Source of the DNA: Enterobacter ludwigii
Lineage (GTDB): Bacteria; Pseudomonadota; Gammaproteobacteria; Enterobacterales; Enterobacteriaceae
DNA length: 64,000 bases
Assembly: GCA_900068845.1 (NCBI GenBank)
Contig: CEFQ01000010.1
Coordinates: 206,254-270,253, forward strand
Direction: 5' to 3'
In this document: piece after piece, positions 36,495-46,252 of the stretch
Layout: every line of letters starts with the position of its first letter
Numbering within the stretch: position 1 is the first letter of the stretch
The notes under the pieces: generated by a model
Database searches by the model: none
What the model was told of the DNA's origin: nothing
The model's input: only the letters and a program-made list of their open reading frames with translations
Translations under genes and position numbers: made by a program

Positions 36495-37736
36495 ATGATG
36501 TTACAACCCGGTCAAAATCTGCCGCTGAATACAAATGAACTCACATTGCGCCTGCAGTATGCCGCTTTATCCACTTTAAACGGGGATGTGGATACCAGCG
36601 TTTTCCTGCTCAACGCCGCTGGCAAAGTGAGTGGCGATGCAGATTTCATCTTCTTTAATCAGCCCACAACCGCCAATCGCAGCGTGGTGATGCAAAACAC
36701 CCCGCAGGGTTGCACCATTAATCTGGATCTGACAAAGATTGCCGCCAGCGTGAGTAAAATTGCCGTCATCCTGGTGATTGATGGCGATGAGGCGATTGCA
36801 GCGCTCAACAGCCTGACCTTAATCGCCGAGAATATTGCACAGTTTAGACCGGAAACACTCGGGCGCAGTGAGAAAGCGCTGATCCTCGCCGAAGTTTATC
36901 GCCATAACGGCGGCTGGAAACTGCGAGCATTAGGACAGGGATTCAACGGCGGCCTCGAACCACTGGCGCTCAATTATGGCGTTGATGTCGCCCAAGCGCC
37001 TGCTCAGTCAACCGCGCCGACGATGGTGAGCCTGGAGAAAAAACTGCAGGAGAAGGCGCCAGGATTGGTGAGTCTGGCTAAAAATGCCACCGTCAGCCTG
37101 AGCAAACACCAGCTGCAGACGGTAAAAGCGAAGGTGGCATTTGTGCTGGATGCTTCAGGCTCGATGAAAGGGCAGTTCAGCAAGGGCAACGTGCAGGCGG
37201 TATTAGATCGCATTGCGGTGTTAGCGGTACAGTTCGATGATGATGGATCGATGGATGTCTGGGGCTTTGGGCAGCAGCACGCGAAATATCCCGATGTCAC
37301 GCTGGATAATCTTGATGGCTACATCGCCACCATTCAGCGTGGCGGCAAGAAATCAGCGTGGGAGATATTACCTGGGCTTGGCGGCACCAATAATGAACCG
37401 CCAGTGATGGAAGAGCTGATTGATACCTTCCGTCACAGCGATCTGCCGGTATACGTGGTATTCATTACCGACGGCGGCATCAGCAAAAACCGCGCTATTA
37501 AAGAGGCGATTCGCCGCTCGGCTAACTATCCCATCTTTTGGAAGTTCGTCGGACTCGGCGGCAGTAACTACGGAATTCTGCAGGATCTGGATGATTTCAA
37601 CGATCGTCGTATCGATAACACCCATTTCTTCGCCATCGACAACTTTGCCAGTCTGGGAGAGGACCGTTTATACGATCTATTGCTGGAGGAGTTTAAGCCA
37701 TGGTTGGATGCGGCAAAGGCTGACCGGATTTACTGA
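36495..37736 (+). CDS. terF: TerF: TerD-like plus von Willebrand factor A domain protein
   Basis: A 413-residue protein. Residues 1-165 form a TerD/TerA-like domain ([20 protein letters not shown]). A linker with SLSK-like repeats follows. From about residue 212 a VWA domain carries the metal-ion site '[16 protein letters not shown]' (DxSxS) and 'VVFITDGG'. AGGAGG precedes the start. It lies after the terE terminator and a REP cluster, so it may have its own promoter. It is thought to bring Ter complexes together; direct evidence is lacking. Confidence 0.9.
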   Translation: MMLQPGQNLPLNTNELTLRLQYAALSTLNGDVDTSVFLLNAAGKVSGDADFIFFNQPTTANRSVVMQNTPQGCTINLDLTKIAASVSKIAVILVIDGDEAIAALNSLTLIAENIAQFRPETLGRSEKALILAEVYRHNGGWKLRALGQGFNGGLEPLALNYGVDVAQAPAQSTAPTMVSLEKKLQEKAPGLVSLAKNATVSLSKHQLQTVKAKVAFVLDASGSMKGQFSKGNVQAVLDRIAVLAVQFDDDGSMDVWGFGQQHAKYPDVTLDNLDGYIATIQRGGKKSAWEILPGLGGTNNEPPVMEELIDTFRHSDLPVYVVFITDGGISKNRAIKEAIRRSANYPIFWKFVGLGGSNYGILQDLDDFNDRRIDNTHFFAIDNFASLGEDRLYDLLLEEFKPWLDAAKADRIY

Positions 37737-37754
37737 TCAGCCCGAACAGTGCGG

Positions 37755-38435
37755 CTAAGGATCGAGGCGCAGCATGCGCAGTTTTTCCATCGGCACGCGG
37801 CGTTTTTTCCACGTTGGATGGAAATGACGCCAGTGCGGATCTTGCGCGGCGGCCAGTAATTCAAAATCACCGCGCGTATCGCCCCAGGCACGCAGGTGAT
37901 AGTTATGCAGCGGGCCGTAAACGCTTTCCAGTCGCTTGACTTTTTGCCCGCAGCGGCAGTTATGACCGGTTATCTTTCCGGTCAGAATGCCGTCAATCAC
38001 TTCTAATTGGGTGCCGATGAGATTGATACCCAGACGCTCAGCGAAAGGTTCTAACACCATCGCGGGCGAAGCGGAACAGATGGTCACTTCCGCGCTGGAG
38101 TTCACTTCCGCGGCAACTGCCAACAGCCCGGCAGGGCGCATCAGCTTATTCCAGTTCGCCGCGCAGAACAGTTTTGCCTGCTCACGGACCCATTTCTCCT
38201 CAACGCCGGTTAAAAAGGTCTTAATTAGCACCTCTTTCAGCTCATCGCGCGTCAGCTTTTTTCGCATGCAGTGCAGCGTGGGTACCGCCAGCCTGGCGAG
38301 TCTGCGCGCAAAAGCACGTTTGCTAAAACTGAAGCGCAGAAAGGGGATAAAGCTATCGTGAATGGTCAACGTGCCGTCAAAATCAAACACGGACAGAACC
38401 TGATTTTCACGCGCTAAGGAGGATTCCATGGACAT
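37755..38435 (-). CDS. HAD-IB family phosphatase
   Basis: A 226-residue HAD hydrolase of subfamily IB (SerB/PgpC-like). Motif I is 'VFDFDGTLTIHDSF' at residues 16-29, motif II is the Ser in 'EVTICSASPAMV', and motif IV is 'WGDTRGDFELL' near residue 185. A 'CRCG' pair in the middle is also found in YfhB-like lipid phosphatases, but the substrate is not clear. The start may be 38435 or 38429. It is convergent with terF and follows no operon partner. Confidence 0.82.
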   Translation of the reverse strand: MSMESSLARENQVLSVFDFDGTLTIHDSFIPFLRFSFSKRAFARRLARLAVPTLHCMRKKLTRDELKEVLIKTFLTGVEEKWVREQAKLFCAANWNKLMRPAGLLAVAAEVNSSAEVTICSASPAMVLEPFAERLGINLIGTQLEVIDGILTGKITGHNCRCGQKVKRLESVYGPLHNYHLRAWGDTRGDFELLAAAQDPHWRHFHPTWKKRRVPMEKLRMLRLDP

Positions 38436-38546
38436 GTTGTTCTCTTTTGTCGCAAGCCGTAATCAATGCCACGATGATAGCAAATGGTTGGCCGATATTC
38501 TCCTGCGTGAATGCGGCTACCGATAAACGGTAGCCGTTTGAAGCGC

Positions 38547-39692
38547 TTACTCGCGGATTTTACCCTCTTCTTCGCGAATTTTACCTTCTTCTTCGCGGGT
38601 TTTACCCTCTTCGATAAACTCTTCGTCGATCTCTTCTGAATTCTCACGGTTATCACGGCCGGAGAGCAAGTTCCAGCAGGCAATAAACAGCGCAGCGATC
38701 AGCGGACCAATGACGAAGCCGTTAATGCCATACACTTCCATGCCACCCAGCGTGGAGATCAGGATCAGGTAGTCAGGCATTTTAGTGTCTTTACCGACCA
38801 GCAGCGGACGCAAAATGTTGTCCACCAAACCCACCACCACCACGAAGAAGCCAATCAGGAACAGTGCTTTCCAGATGGCGCTGGTGGCGAAGAAGAAGAT
38901 GGTCGCGGGTACCCAAACAATCGCGGAGCCCACCGCCGGAATCAGCGACAGGAATGCCATCAAGGTGCCCCACAGCAGGCTGCCATCAATGCCGGTGATC
39001 CAGAAGGCGAAGCCGCCAAGCACACCTTGCACCACCGCAACTACCACAGTGCCTTTCACTGTGGCGCGCGATACCGCAGCGAACTTCATCATCAGGTGAT
39101 GTTTCACGTAGGTTGAGAGTGGCAGCGCTTCCAGCATCAAATTCACCAGCCAGGCACCATCTTTCAACAGGAAGAACAGCAGATAGAGCATAACGCCAAA
39201 GCCAACGGTAAAGGTGAACGTACCTTTGCCGATCAGGAACACGCTGCCCGCCATGTATTGGCCGCCTTTAAGTGCAAAACCGGAAAGCTTTTGCTGTATC
39301 TCTTGCGCGTTGTTCAGATTATTTTCAGCGAGATAGTTGCGTGCCCAGGAAGGCAGATGCTGCAGCAGTTCGGCGAACACCACCGGGAATTGCGCCGAGT
39401 TGTTCTGCAGTTTGGTGTATACCGTGTTGACTTCCACCACCATCGAAGATGTGATCAGCGCCAACGGCGTGAAGACAATCAAGCAGATAATCAGCAGCGT
39501 GGCGAATGAAGCCAGGCCGTTACGATCGCCCATTTTGCGGCGCAATAGAGATTTTAAAGGATGGAAGATAACCGCCAAAATTGCGGCCCAGAAGATGGCA
39601 GAAAAATACGGTGTCAGCACATCAAAAAAGGCGAACGTGACGATCGCCAAAATAACGATAAAGAAGCCTAAATTAAGTCCTTTAATACGCAT
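38547..39692 (-). CDS. AI-2E family transporter with a repetitive C-terminal tail
   Basis: A 381-residue inner-membrane protein with about eight helices of the AI-2E/PerM family ('LIPAVGSAIVWVPATIFFF' and 'IGPLIAALFIACWNLL' near the end). Members export small molecules or ions; autoinducer transport is only known for some. The last residues are heptads of EEGKIRE-type coded by 21-bp repeats, a likely variable tail. Not E. coli YdiK or PerM by sequence. Confidence 0.85.
   Translation of the reverse strand: MRIKGLNLGFFIVILAIVTFAFFDVLTPYFSAIFWAAILAVIFHPLKSLLRRKMGDRNGLASFATLLIICLIVFTPLALITSSMVVEVNTVYTKLQNNSAQFPVVFAELLQHLPSWARNYLAENNLNNAQEIQQKLSGFALKGGQYMAGSVFLIGKGTFTFTVGFGVMLYLLFFLLKDGAWLVNLMLEALPLSTYVKHHLMMKFAAVSRATVKGTVVVAVVQGVLGGFAFWITGIDGSLLWGTLMAFLSLIPAVGSAIVWVPATIFFFATSAIWKALFLIGFFVVVVGLVDNILRPLLVGKDTKMPDYLILISTLGGMEVYGINGFVIGPLIAALFIACWNLLSGRDNRENSEEIDEEFIEEGKTREEEGKIREEEGKIRE
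38549..38611 (-). repeat. 21-bp coding tandem repeat in the AI-2E transporter gene
   Basis: Three 21-bp units on the minus strand each encode (E/K)EEGK(I/T)RE. Copy number could change by replication slippage without breaking the frame. Confidence 0.8.
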
Positions 39693-39825
39693 TACATAGT
39701 CTCGTCAGTAGATAGGGCGAGTGAACTATAGAACGCCTGACGGGGAATGTAATGTTTTTAGCAAAGATGGTTCGCTTTAGGTGAAAAAGGAGGTCACCAC
39801 GGATGGCGATCTTACACCGGATTTT

Positions 39826-39852
39826 GCAGGGTGCGCATGAGTTATGCGCACC
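39826..39852. repeat. Degenerate REP-like hairpin
   Basis: GGTGCGCAT-GAGTT-ATGCGCACC is a perfect 9-bp stem preceded by GCA instead of GTA. It lies downstream of yhfT and may also mark the end of that transcript. Confidence 0.5.
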
Positions 39853-39871
39853 AAGTTGAGAGTGGATTATT

Positions 39872-41155
39872 TCAGCCGACGATATGCAGGCCGAGCACCG
39901 CAAAAATGTTGGCTAGTATGCCAACAATAATCGCGGCAATGGGACCCGCCGCTAATTTCATCACCGGACGGCCACTGATTTCATTCAGAATATAGAGGCT
40001 GACCACCACAAACATGCCGGTTCCGGCCCAAATCTGATTACCGGCGTTTACACCACCCACCAGCAGGGCGATCTCCAGAATCTGCGTCATTGAGGTGCGG
40101 ATGTTATCCCCGGACATTTTCAGTGCCGGGAAACGGTTCATCGCGCGGCCAATGCGGCTCAGACTCTTTACCTCTACACCCATTGCGCTGGCACCCAAAA
40201 TTCCGGCGATCAGCGGGTTGGGAGCCAGATAACCTAAGCCGAGGAACCAATCACACCAGCCGTTAGTGCCATATACGCCGCTGATCATGGCGGTGGTAAT
40301 GATTAATGGCATAAAGGCCAGCGCCTGCACGATGGCGACAATCGCTGCCGACGTCATGCCACCTTTGCCCACCAGCGCAGCGGCGATAGGTTCACCTGCC
40401 AGCCAGTGAAAATGGGCAGTAATGGCAATCAGCGCTGCCATTGGCATCAGATAAAAGATGTTTTTACGAATGCGTTTGATGTTGTCATCAAACATACTGT
40501 GCTCAATCTCCTCGCTGCGTGATTTATCACGGGAAGCGAAGAACAGCAGGCAAATCATGCCCACCAACATGGCGATGCCTTCCGGGCTGAGTGAAATCTC
40601 GTTGCCTGCCACGGTTAGCGGATTAATCCGTTCAATCACTACGCGACCAAGAAAAGAACAAATGATGGTGATCAGACCGGCTTTTTTACCGAACTGATAA
40701 CCGACGGCAATCGCCGGGAACGCCACGAAGGCATAGATAATGGGATCGCCCACTGCCGCCAGTGCGTCCAGGAAATTAACCGGCAAATAGGCAAAGCCTT
40801 TGATAATGCCATCCAATGCAACGGTGACTAAGGCACCGTAAACCGTGCCTGTAAGTACTGCCAGCTTAGTGTTGTTGAATGAGACGCCGATGATATCGGC
40901 AGTCAACAATACTATATGGATGACGATAACGCCGGTCGCCAGTGTTATGGGCATGGCGAAACCCGTAATAAAACCAATGCTGATGGCAAAGGAGATACCC
41001 GCCAGCTCTTTACGGCTCATATTGCCACTAATGAACTCCGGCATTATGGGGCGCAGACCGTCGTGATAAACCGCGATCGAGCGGTTGGCGAGAAAGGTGG
41101 CATAACCGCCCATCAACGCGAAAAGTATTATTTTAATAAGATTAATCGATTCCAT
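39872..41155 (-). CDS. yhfT: Inner-membrane protein YhfT (putative transporter)
   Basis: A 427-residue protein with about 11-12 membrane helices. 'LANRSIAVYHDGLRPIMPEF' near the N-terminus and 'NEISGRPVMKLAAGPIAAI' near the end match E. coli YhfT. It is the last gene of the yhf operon (Z-Y-X-W-U-T). E. coli has yhfS after it; here the AI-2E gene and a REP-like hairpin follow instead. It probably transports the substrate of the pathway, which is unknown. Confidence 0.88.
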   Translation of the reverse strand: MESINLIKIILFALMGGYATFLANRSIAVYHDGLRPIMPEFISGNMSRKELAGISFAISIGFITGFAMPITLATGVIVIHIVLLTADIIGVSFNNTKLAVLTGTVYGALVTVALDGIIKGFAYLPVNFLDALAAVGDPIIYAFVAFPAIAVGYQFGKKAGLITIICSFLGRVVIERINPLTVAGNEISLSPEGIAMLVGMICLLFFASRDKSRSEEIEHSMFDDNIKRIRKNIFYLMPMAALIAITAHFHWLAGEPIAAALVGKGGMTSAAIVAIVQALAFMPLIITTAMISGVYGTNGWCDWFLGLGYLAPNPLIAGILGASAMGVEVKSLSRIGRAMNRFPALKMSGDNIRTSMTQILEIALLVGGVNAGNQIWAGTGMFVVVSLYILNEISGRPVMKLAAGPIAAIIVGILANIFAVLGLHIVG

Positions 41156-41226
41156 GATGTCACCCTGAAAATCTGTGAAGTGCTTTATCTGGCGCTGGCG
41201 TCAATGGCGACTTCAGCGCCTTTTAT

Positions 41227-41598
41227 TTAGGCATTCTGTAAAGCCGCAACGAACGCTTTCACGGCGTTTTCAGCGCGATCGTTAGTAAAACCAAATGCTT
41301 TGGTACCACCCGCCAGCAGCTGCGCCACTTTCTCTTCGCTAGGTTGTGTAATGGCGTTGGCGATGGTGGCGCATTTATCACGGCCAATCAGCGCGTAAGC
41401 CATCGCTAATGCGCCGCCAGCGCCACTTTGGCAAGCGCCGAGGTAGTAGTCATAGCTGCCGGTTTTCACCTTCATTGCTGCATCCATATCGGTGAAAATA
41501 TCGGCGCTAAACTGGCCGTTCCCGAACGTCTCCAGACACGCTTTGATTTCGTTTTTATTTAACTGTCCGCCAATGGCAATTTTGAACATAGTTGTCAC
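41227..41598 (-). CDS. yhfU: DUF2620 protein YhfU
   Basis: A 123-residue protein resembling a small IIB-like or nucleotide-binding fold. 'DMDAAMKVKTGSYDYYLGAC' (about residues 38-57) and 'GAGGALAMAYALIG' match E. coli YhfU. It stands directly after yhfW; in E. coli php (phosphotriesterase homologue) lies between them. Confidence 0.88.
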   Translation of the reverse strand: MTTMFKIAIGGQLNKNEIKACLETFGNGQFSADIFTDMDAAMKVKTGSYDYYLGACQSGAGGALAMAYALIGRDKCATIANAITQPSEEKVAQLLAGGTKAFGFTNDRAENAVKAFVAALQNA

Positions 41599-41616
41599 CT
41601 GATGTGATTAAGCTGA

Positions 41617-42855
41617 TTAAGGCCTGGCGGCATTAAGCGTCGCCAGAAATGCGCGGCCATTTTGTGGTGCGCGGGCATGGAAAAATGCGCATACGGTGGC
41701 ACCGACGTCGGACAGGGTGCTGCGTATACCGAGCGCGCAAGCAGGTTGGCTTGGGCGATAAACTAAAATGGGTACCTGTTCGCGCGTGTGTTTGCTGTGG
41801 CCGACCGTAGGATCGTTGCCGTGATCGGCCATCACTACCAGACAGTCGCTACTGTCCATGTTCATGATGATGTGGGTGAGGGCTCTATCCACCAGCGTCA
41901 GCCGATCGGCGTAACGCGCGGTATCTTCAGCATGTCCAGCGAGATCGGTTTCCTGAATATTGGTGCAGATAAAAGCGGCCTGTGGGCGCTGCATCTCTTC
42001 CGCTGTGATTTCCAGGATGGTTTGTGAATCCACCAGACGCTGATAGTTGCGGCCGTGTGGATTCGCCACGATATCGGCCACCTTGCCCACCAGCACGGTG
42101 GGAATGCCCTGTTCATGCAGTTGCTGCGGCACTTGCGTACTGGCATCCACGCCGTAACCGAGATGCACCACCTGAAAACCGTGCTGATAAACGCCAGCTT
42201 TGGGGCTGTTAATGCCGATGTACGTGTCATGTTTACTTTCGACAGCATCGGTAATCTGAGTACTGCTCTCAAGCAATCCGCCATAGGCAATCACGCGACC
42301 GACTTCTACCTGCGCACGCACTATGCGGCCGATCTTTTCCACTTCGCTAAACGGGATAGCGGACAAGTTGGCGCAGATATTAAACACCTGGCCCAAATCC
42401 GCTTCGAGATTGTCGCCAATCGCTACCGCATCATTGACCCACAGCAGCGATAACGAACCTGAGTGATGTCGCTGAGCTTGGTAACCGGCGCTCAATAGCG
42501 CATCCTCTACTTTGGCAATCACGGTGGAGAAGGGCATGCGCACGGGTGGCAGTGGCAACGTGCCCATAATCTCCTGATGCCCCATAAACGTGTCACCACC
42601 TTCATGCTGAAGCTGCGCCACGCCAAAGGCTGCGGCCGGATTGGCGCGCATTACGCTGTCATTGAAATCTGGCGCGGCCATGTGCAGCGCATTGATCAGC
42701 CCCAATTTTTCCAGCGCGGGCAGACGCAGCCTGGGGAAAGTCTGCAGAATATGGCCACAGGTATTGGCGCCGATATCCTGAGGGCGAACTTTATGGACAT
42801 CCTGCATGGCACCCACGCCAAAGCTGTCGATAACCAGCACTAAAAACTTATCCAT
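41617..42855 (-). CDS. yhfW: Phosphopentomutase-like metalloenzyme YhfW
   Basis: A 412-residue member of the alkaline-phosphatase superfamily, close to phosphopentomutase. '[13 protein letters not shown]' at residues 7-19 has the first metal ligand, '[20 protein letters not shown]' and '[20 protein letters not shown]' supply the others. 'NTCGHI' and '[11 protein letters not shown]' are the family's substrate loops. The frame opens at 42900, but the ATG at 42855 has AGAGGT and overlaps the end of yhfX by 8 bp. It probably moves a phosphate on a sugar compound. Confidence 0.9.
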   Translation of the reverse strand: MDKFLVLVIDSFGVGAMQDVHKVRPQDIGANTCGHILQTFPRLRLPALEKLGLINALHMAAPDFNDSVMRANPAAAFGVAQLQHEGGDTFMGHQEIMGTLPLPPVRMPFSTVIAKVEDALLSAGYQAQRHHSGSLSLLWVNDAVAIGDNLEADLGQVFNICANLSAIPFSEVEKIGRIVRAQVEVGRVIAYGGLLESSTQITDAVESKHDTYIGINSPKAGVYQHGFQVVHLGYGVDASTQVPQQLHEQGIPTVLVGKVADIVANPHGRNYQRLVDSQTILEITAEEMQRPQAAFICTNIQETDLAGHAEDTARYADRLTLVDRALTHIIMNMDSSDCLVVMADHGNDPTVGHSKHTREQVPILVYRPSQPACALGIRSTLSDVGATVCAFFHARAPQNGRAFLATLNAARP

Positions 42856-44014
42856 AAGTAACCTCTTGCAATGCATTGCCCTGACTGTCGAATAAGCCAA
42901 GCAGCATCGGCTTACCGCTGCTCACCCCGCTGATTAACGCCACATCGCTGCGCGTCACGAAGACCTGACTGCGGAAACACATCACTACCGCGCTGCCGAT
43001 CGGCCAATGCCCGGCCAGCGGTAAGGTGTAATCAATGCTGTCGCTGTCGATGGGGTGCACCGCGCAGTGCTGCCAACCTTGATGCCACACTGCAGCATGC
43101 TGCATATGGCTACGACGATAGTGACCGCCGCCGTAGCAGTAACTGGTTGCCTGGTAGTTATGCGAGATTTCGGAAAGATAAAGCATGGCGATCTTCTCAG
43201 CGCCGTCGCCATGCTGGTTGGCGGGTAAAGTACCGGTCAGTGCATGACCCGGTTCAGCGTGCGTTACTCCTTGCGCCGCAAGCAGCGGCAATGTCGCCAC
43301 GCTGCTTGCTGAAGGAGCATTGACGTGCTGTACGTCAATGCCGTGTTGTTCCAGCAGATTTTTGCCGGCCAGCAAGGTTTGCAGATTATGCGTGGGGCGA
43401 GTTTGTTGCGCTGTTTCGCAAAAGGCCATACAGGGAAAGTGAGTGATCCCTGCAATAGAGATACCTGCTATCGGCTGCAGATGAGCCAGCACCGCCGGTA
43501 AATCCGCCAGCGTAAAACCGGCTTCTTGATTGGGATAAACCACGTCACCGTCATCCACCACTTTCAGCAGCAGCGGCTGGACATAATTTTGGCGACGTGC
43601 GGCAGCGGCAATACTTTCTGCCTTCTCCAGACTGTAAACGGTAATAATATCAGGGCGCTGTGCCACCGCGTAATTGATCAGATGTTCAGGTAACTGCACC
43701 AGATGACCAACGTGGGCGACAGGTAAACCGTGCTGCCACAGCCGTTGAGCCTCCTTGAAATCCACCGCGACCATGCCATGAAAACCCTGCTGCAAAATCA
43801 AGCGACACAGCAGCGGATTGCGGCCAAACTGCTTACTCATCAGATAGAGTTTTAGGCCATGTTGCTCGGCGGTAGTGTGGAGCAAACGGGCGTTATCCAG
43901 CACCTGATCGACATCGATAACATAAGTGTCGGGGCGGATTTCTCCGCGCTGCCAGCAACGCAGTGCGGCTTCCATCAGGGCTGGATTTTGTTTCTCCAGC
44001 GCATTAAGGAACAT
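42848..44014 (-). CDS. yhfX: Alanine racemase-like PLP enzyme YhfX
   Basis: A 388-residue PLP-dependent fold III protein. '[13 protein letters not shown]' supplies the cofactor lysine (near residue 60). '[14 protein letters not shown]' and '[13 protein letters not shown]' form the phosphate pocket as in E. coli YhfX. It overlaps yhfW by 8 bp. It likely racemises or decarboxylates an amino acid in the pathway. Confidence 0.88.
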   Translation of the reverse strand: MFLNALEKQNPALMEAALRCWQRGEIRPDTYVIDVDQVLDNARLLHTTAEQHGLKLYLMSKQFGRNPLLCRLILQQGFHGMVAVDFKEAQRLWQHGLPVAHVGHLVQLPEHLINYAVAQRPDIITVYSLEKAESIAAAARRQNYVQPLLLKVVDDGDVVYPNQEAGFTLADLPAVLAHLQPIAGISIAGITHFPCMAFCETAQQTRPTHNLQTLLAGKNLLEQHGIDVQHVNAPSASSVATLPLLAAQGVTHAEPGHALTGTLPANQHGDGAEKIAMLYLSEISHNYQATSYCYGGGHYRRSHMQHAAVWHQGWQHCAVHPIDSDSIDYTLPLAGHWPIGSAVVMCFRSQVFVTRSDVALISGVSSGKPMLLGLFDSQGNALQEVTYG

Positions 44015-44065
44015 AAATAACTCCCTTTATTTTCATTTTTTTGAATATTTAGCGTATTAAAAACA

Positions 44066-44431
44066 TCATGCTGCGCTATCTTGTTGCGCCAGAATCAATC
44101 CATAAAGATTGGCCAGCAGATAGCCTTGCTCATACTCCGGCACAGCAAAGGTGAAGATGCTGAGCAAGTCGTGGTGCATTTCCTGGATGTTGGCGTAAAG
44201 GTTAGAACCGGCGATCTCCGACAAAACGTCTTCGTCGATCGCTGGAATGACATCGCCCTGGCGTGCTCGCATCATGGCGTTGGCCATGTGCGTAATCATC
44301 ATTTCTCCCTGCGCATGGCGAATGCGCAGATTCCAGTGCTGCTCCAGTCGCATAATCACCGTCAGCATGCCAAGATAGACATCTTTATCAATAACTTGTG
44401 CGTCATGTAGAATCTGTAAACGTGTTTCCAT
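44066..44431 (-). CDS. yhfY: PRD-domain protein YhfY
   Basis: A 121-residue protein made of one PTS-regulation-like (PRD) helical domain ('MITHMANAMMRARQGD'). The ATG at 44431 is chosen; a TTG at 44446 overlapping the yhfZ stop is the alternative. E. coli YhfY is similar in size and place. It probably modulates the YhfZ regulator. Confidence 0.82.
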   Translation of the reverse strand: METRLQILHDAQVIDKDVYLGMLTVIMRLEQHWNLRIRHAQGEMMITHMANAMMRARQGDVIPAIDEDVLSEIAGSNLYANIQEMHHDLLSIFTFAVPEYEQGYLLANLYGLILAQQDSAA

Positions 44432-44442
44432 GTTGATACCTG

Positions 44443-45336
44443 TCAATAACTCGGTTCCCTGATGCCAAGCGCGACATCTTGTTGATGGCGCAGTAGCTGT
44501 GGAATATCAATCAGCGACTGCACTAAATGTTGAATCACTTTCGCATCGTTATGAATCAGTAGCACTGCTTCAGAGGCTTTCATCGCCTCAACGCACTCAA
44601 TGGGTTCCTGCACTAATCCCTCAACCCCCTCGTCTGCCATATTCCAGATAGCGGCATCGATCTCACCGCGTTGTAGCGCAGCCAGCGTCAAGTTGTAAGG
44701 CAGGGAAACGCGTTCAACTTCCTGACCAGCAAACACGCGCTCGGTCAACAAGCGCTGATCTGGCGATCGTGGATCAATGCCAACGCGGCGAATCGTGGCT
44801 TTTCCACCCTTGCGATAGAGCAGTTGGTGGCCGGAAACGTAGCTACCGGAACCAAAATTAAGCACCGCAGTAACATCGCCTTGTTGCAGATAACTTTCTG
44901 CCGCCAGATGCGAAACGACCGCCATGTCGTAGACGCCATCAATTAAACAATCGATACGCACCTCTGCACCGCGCATGTGAGCAAAGTAGAGCGGATAACC
45001 GTTAAATTGCGTCTTGATGGCGCTGGCCAGCCCTTCATACAGTCGGGTGTAAGGCAGTGGCATTGCACAAAGAATATTGCCGATATCGGCCTGCTCAAGC
45101 AGCAACGGGAAGTCCATCTGGCTCAGCACCGTGCCGTTGCGTCCGCGACGCTTTAGCGTAACGCATTGAGCTGCTTCAAGGTTTTTAAGTGCGTTCTGCA
45201 CCACGCCAACTGACAGCGTGAGTTCACTGGACAACTCGTCAATGGTTTTCAAGCGGTCGCCAGGTTTGAGCCTGAATAAGTAGCGCGCCAAACTCACCAA
45301 GGCGAGACCTTCTTTCTTAATAAACCCTTTACTCAT
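44443..45336 (-). CDS. yhfZ: Transcriptional regulator YhfZ (GntR-like N-terminus)
   Basis: A 297-residue regulator. A winged helix is at residues 10-75 (KTIDELSSELTLSVGVVQNALKNLE). A substrate-binding-like domain follows, with 'CAMPLPYTRLYEGLASAIK' and 'AHMRGAEVRIDCLIDGVYDM' strongly matching E. coli YhfZ (301 residues). It is the first gene of the operon and probably its own regulator. No clear operator was found upstream. Confidence 0.9.
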   Translation of the reverse strand: MSKGFIKKEGLALVSLARYLFRLKPGDRLKTIDELSSELTLSVGVVQNALKNLEAAQCVTLKRRGRNGTVLSQMDFPLLLEQADIGNILCAMPLPYTRLYEGLASAIKTQFNGYPLYFAHMRGAEVRIDCLIDGVYDMAVVSHLAAESYLQQGDVTAVLNFGSGSYVSGHQLLYRKGGKATIRRVGIDPRSPDQRLLTERVFAGQEVERVSLPYNLTLAALQRGEIDAAIWNMADEGVEGLVQEPIECVEAMKASEAVLLIHNDAKVIQHLVQSLIDIPQLLRHQQDVALGIREPSY

Positions 45337-45548
45337 TTTTAATCTTCATTTTTATGAATATTTAGATGATGTTTTATTCTACCTTGAGCGGCAAGTAGGG
45401 AAGAAGAGGAGTGCGAGGAAGGTCACAAAAGATTTGCTAGTATGCCGGACGCAAGATGTCCCATTTTGTCCGCCTGATGTCTGTTAACTGGCTGGAAGAC
45501 AGGCGTGATTACGGTAATGATGGTGGCTGAAATGAACCGGAGGAAATC

Positions 45549-45788
45549 ATGCTGGAATTACGTCCTAACTGCGAATGTTGTGATAAAGATTTACCGCCGG
45601 CGTCACTGGATGCGCGTATCTGTTCGTTTGAATGCACTTTTTGTGTGGCGTGTGCGGACGGCCTGTTGGCGCAACGTTGCCCAAATTGCAGCGGTGAACT
45701 GGTGCGTCGACCAGTTCGTCCTGCCGCAGCATTAGCACGTCATCCGGCATCCACGACACGACATTTATCTGCGACAGTGACACGCTGA
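45549..45788 (+). CDS. DUF1272 protein, small zinc-binding candidate
   Basis: A 79-residue protein. The first 50 residues carry paired cysteines (NCECCDKDLPP, CSFECTFCVACAD, CPNCSGELVRRP), as in other DUF1272 proteins. A strong GGAGG precedes the ATG. The 3' end overlaps the convergent DUF523 gene by 49 bp. Function unknown. Confidence 0.85.
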   Translation: MLELRPNCECCDKDLPPASLDARICSFECTFCVACADGLLAQRCPNCSGELVRRPVRPAAALARHPASTTRHLSATVTR

Positions 45789-46252
45789 ATCAGCACGGTA
45801 AGCTGCGATTCGGCAAATACTTCAATGCCGTGCTGGCGCAGCAGTGCTGCTGCGACGCCCTGACCGGGCTGTTGCAGGCCGCTAAAACTGCCGTCATAGA
45901 TGCGTTGGCTGCCGCAGGTCGGGCTGCCATCAGTGAGCAGGGCAAAGCGACAACCCGCTTCTTGCGCCGCACGCAGTGCCAACCACGCTGCCAGCACGTA
46001 ATGCTGGGTAACATCTCTGCCATCTGATTCCACGATGCGCGCTGCGCCCGTTAACACCTGTTCTGCACTGCCGCCGTGAATTTCAGCGGATAAGCGTGGA
46101 GTGTTTAAGCCAGCTGCCAGTTCAGGGCAGTGGATGACCAGACGCTGCTCGCTGCCCCAGCGCGCTAAGGTGTCTGAGATCAGCGCTTTATCGCTGGCGT
46201 TATATCGCACTGCATATCCCATCAGGCAGGCACTGACTAATATTTTTTCCAT
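45740..46252 (-). CDS. DUF523 family protein
   Basis: A 170-residue protein of the DUF523 family. 'VSACLMGYAVRYNASDK' at residues 7-23, 'CPELAAGL', and 'LLTDGSPTCGSQRIYDGSF' with conserved cysteines are typical. Function is not known; conserved cysteines suggest metal or sulfur chemistry. Confidence 0.83.
   Translation of the reverse strand: MEKILVSACLMGYAVRYNASDKALISDTLARWGSEQRLVIHCPELAAGLNTPRLSAEIHGGSAEQVLTGAARIVESDGRDVTQHYVLAAWLALRAAQEAGCRFALLTDGSPTCGSQRIYDGSFSGLQQPGQGVAAALLRQHGIEVFAESQLTVLIQRVTVADKCRVVDAG

Noticed and set aside
38414..38683. Lysine-rich open frame, 89 residues, minus strand
   Set aside because: It is the shifted frame of the AI-2E transporter's 21-bp repeats and overlaps two well-supported genes.
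44429..44446. TTG start of yhfY at 44446
   Set aside because: The ATG at 44431 has a usable AGG site. The TTG overlaps the yhfZ stop and cannot be excluded, but is less likely.
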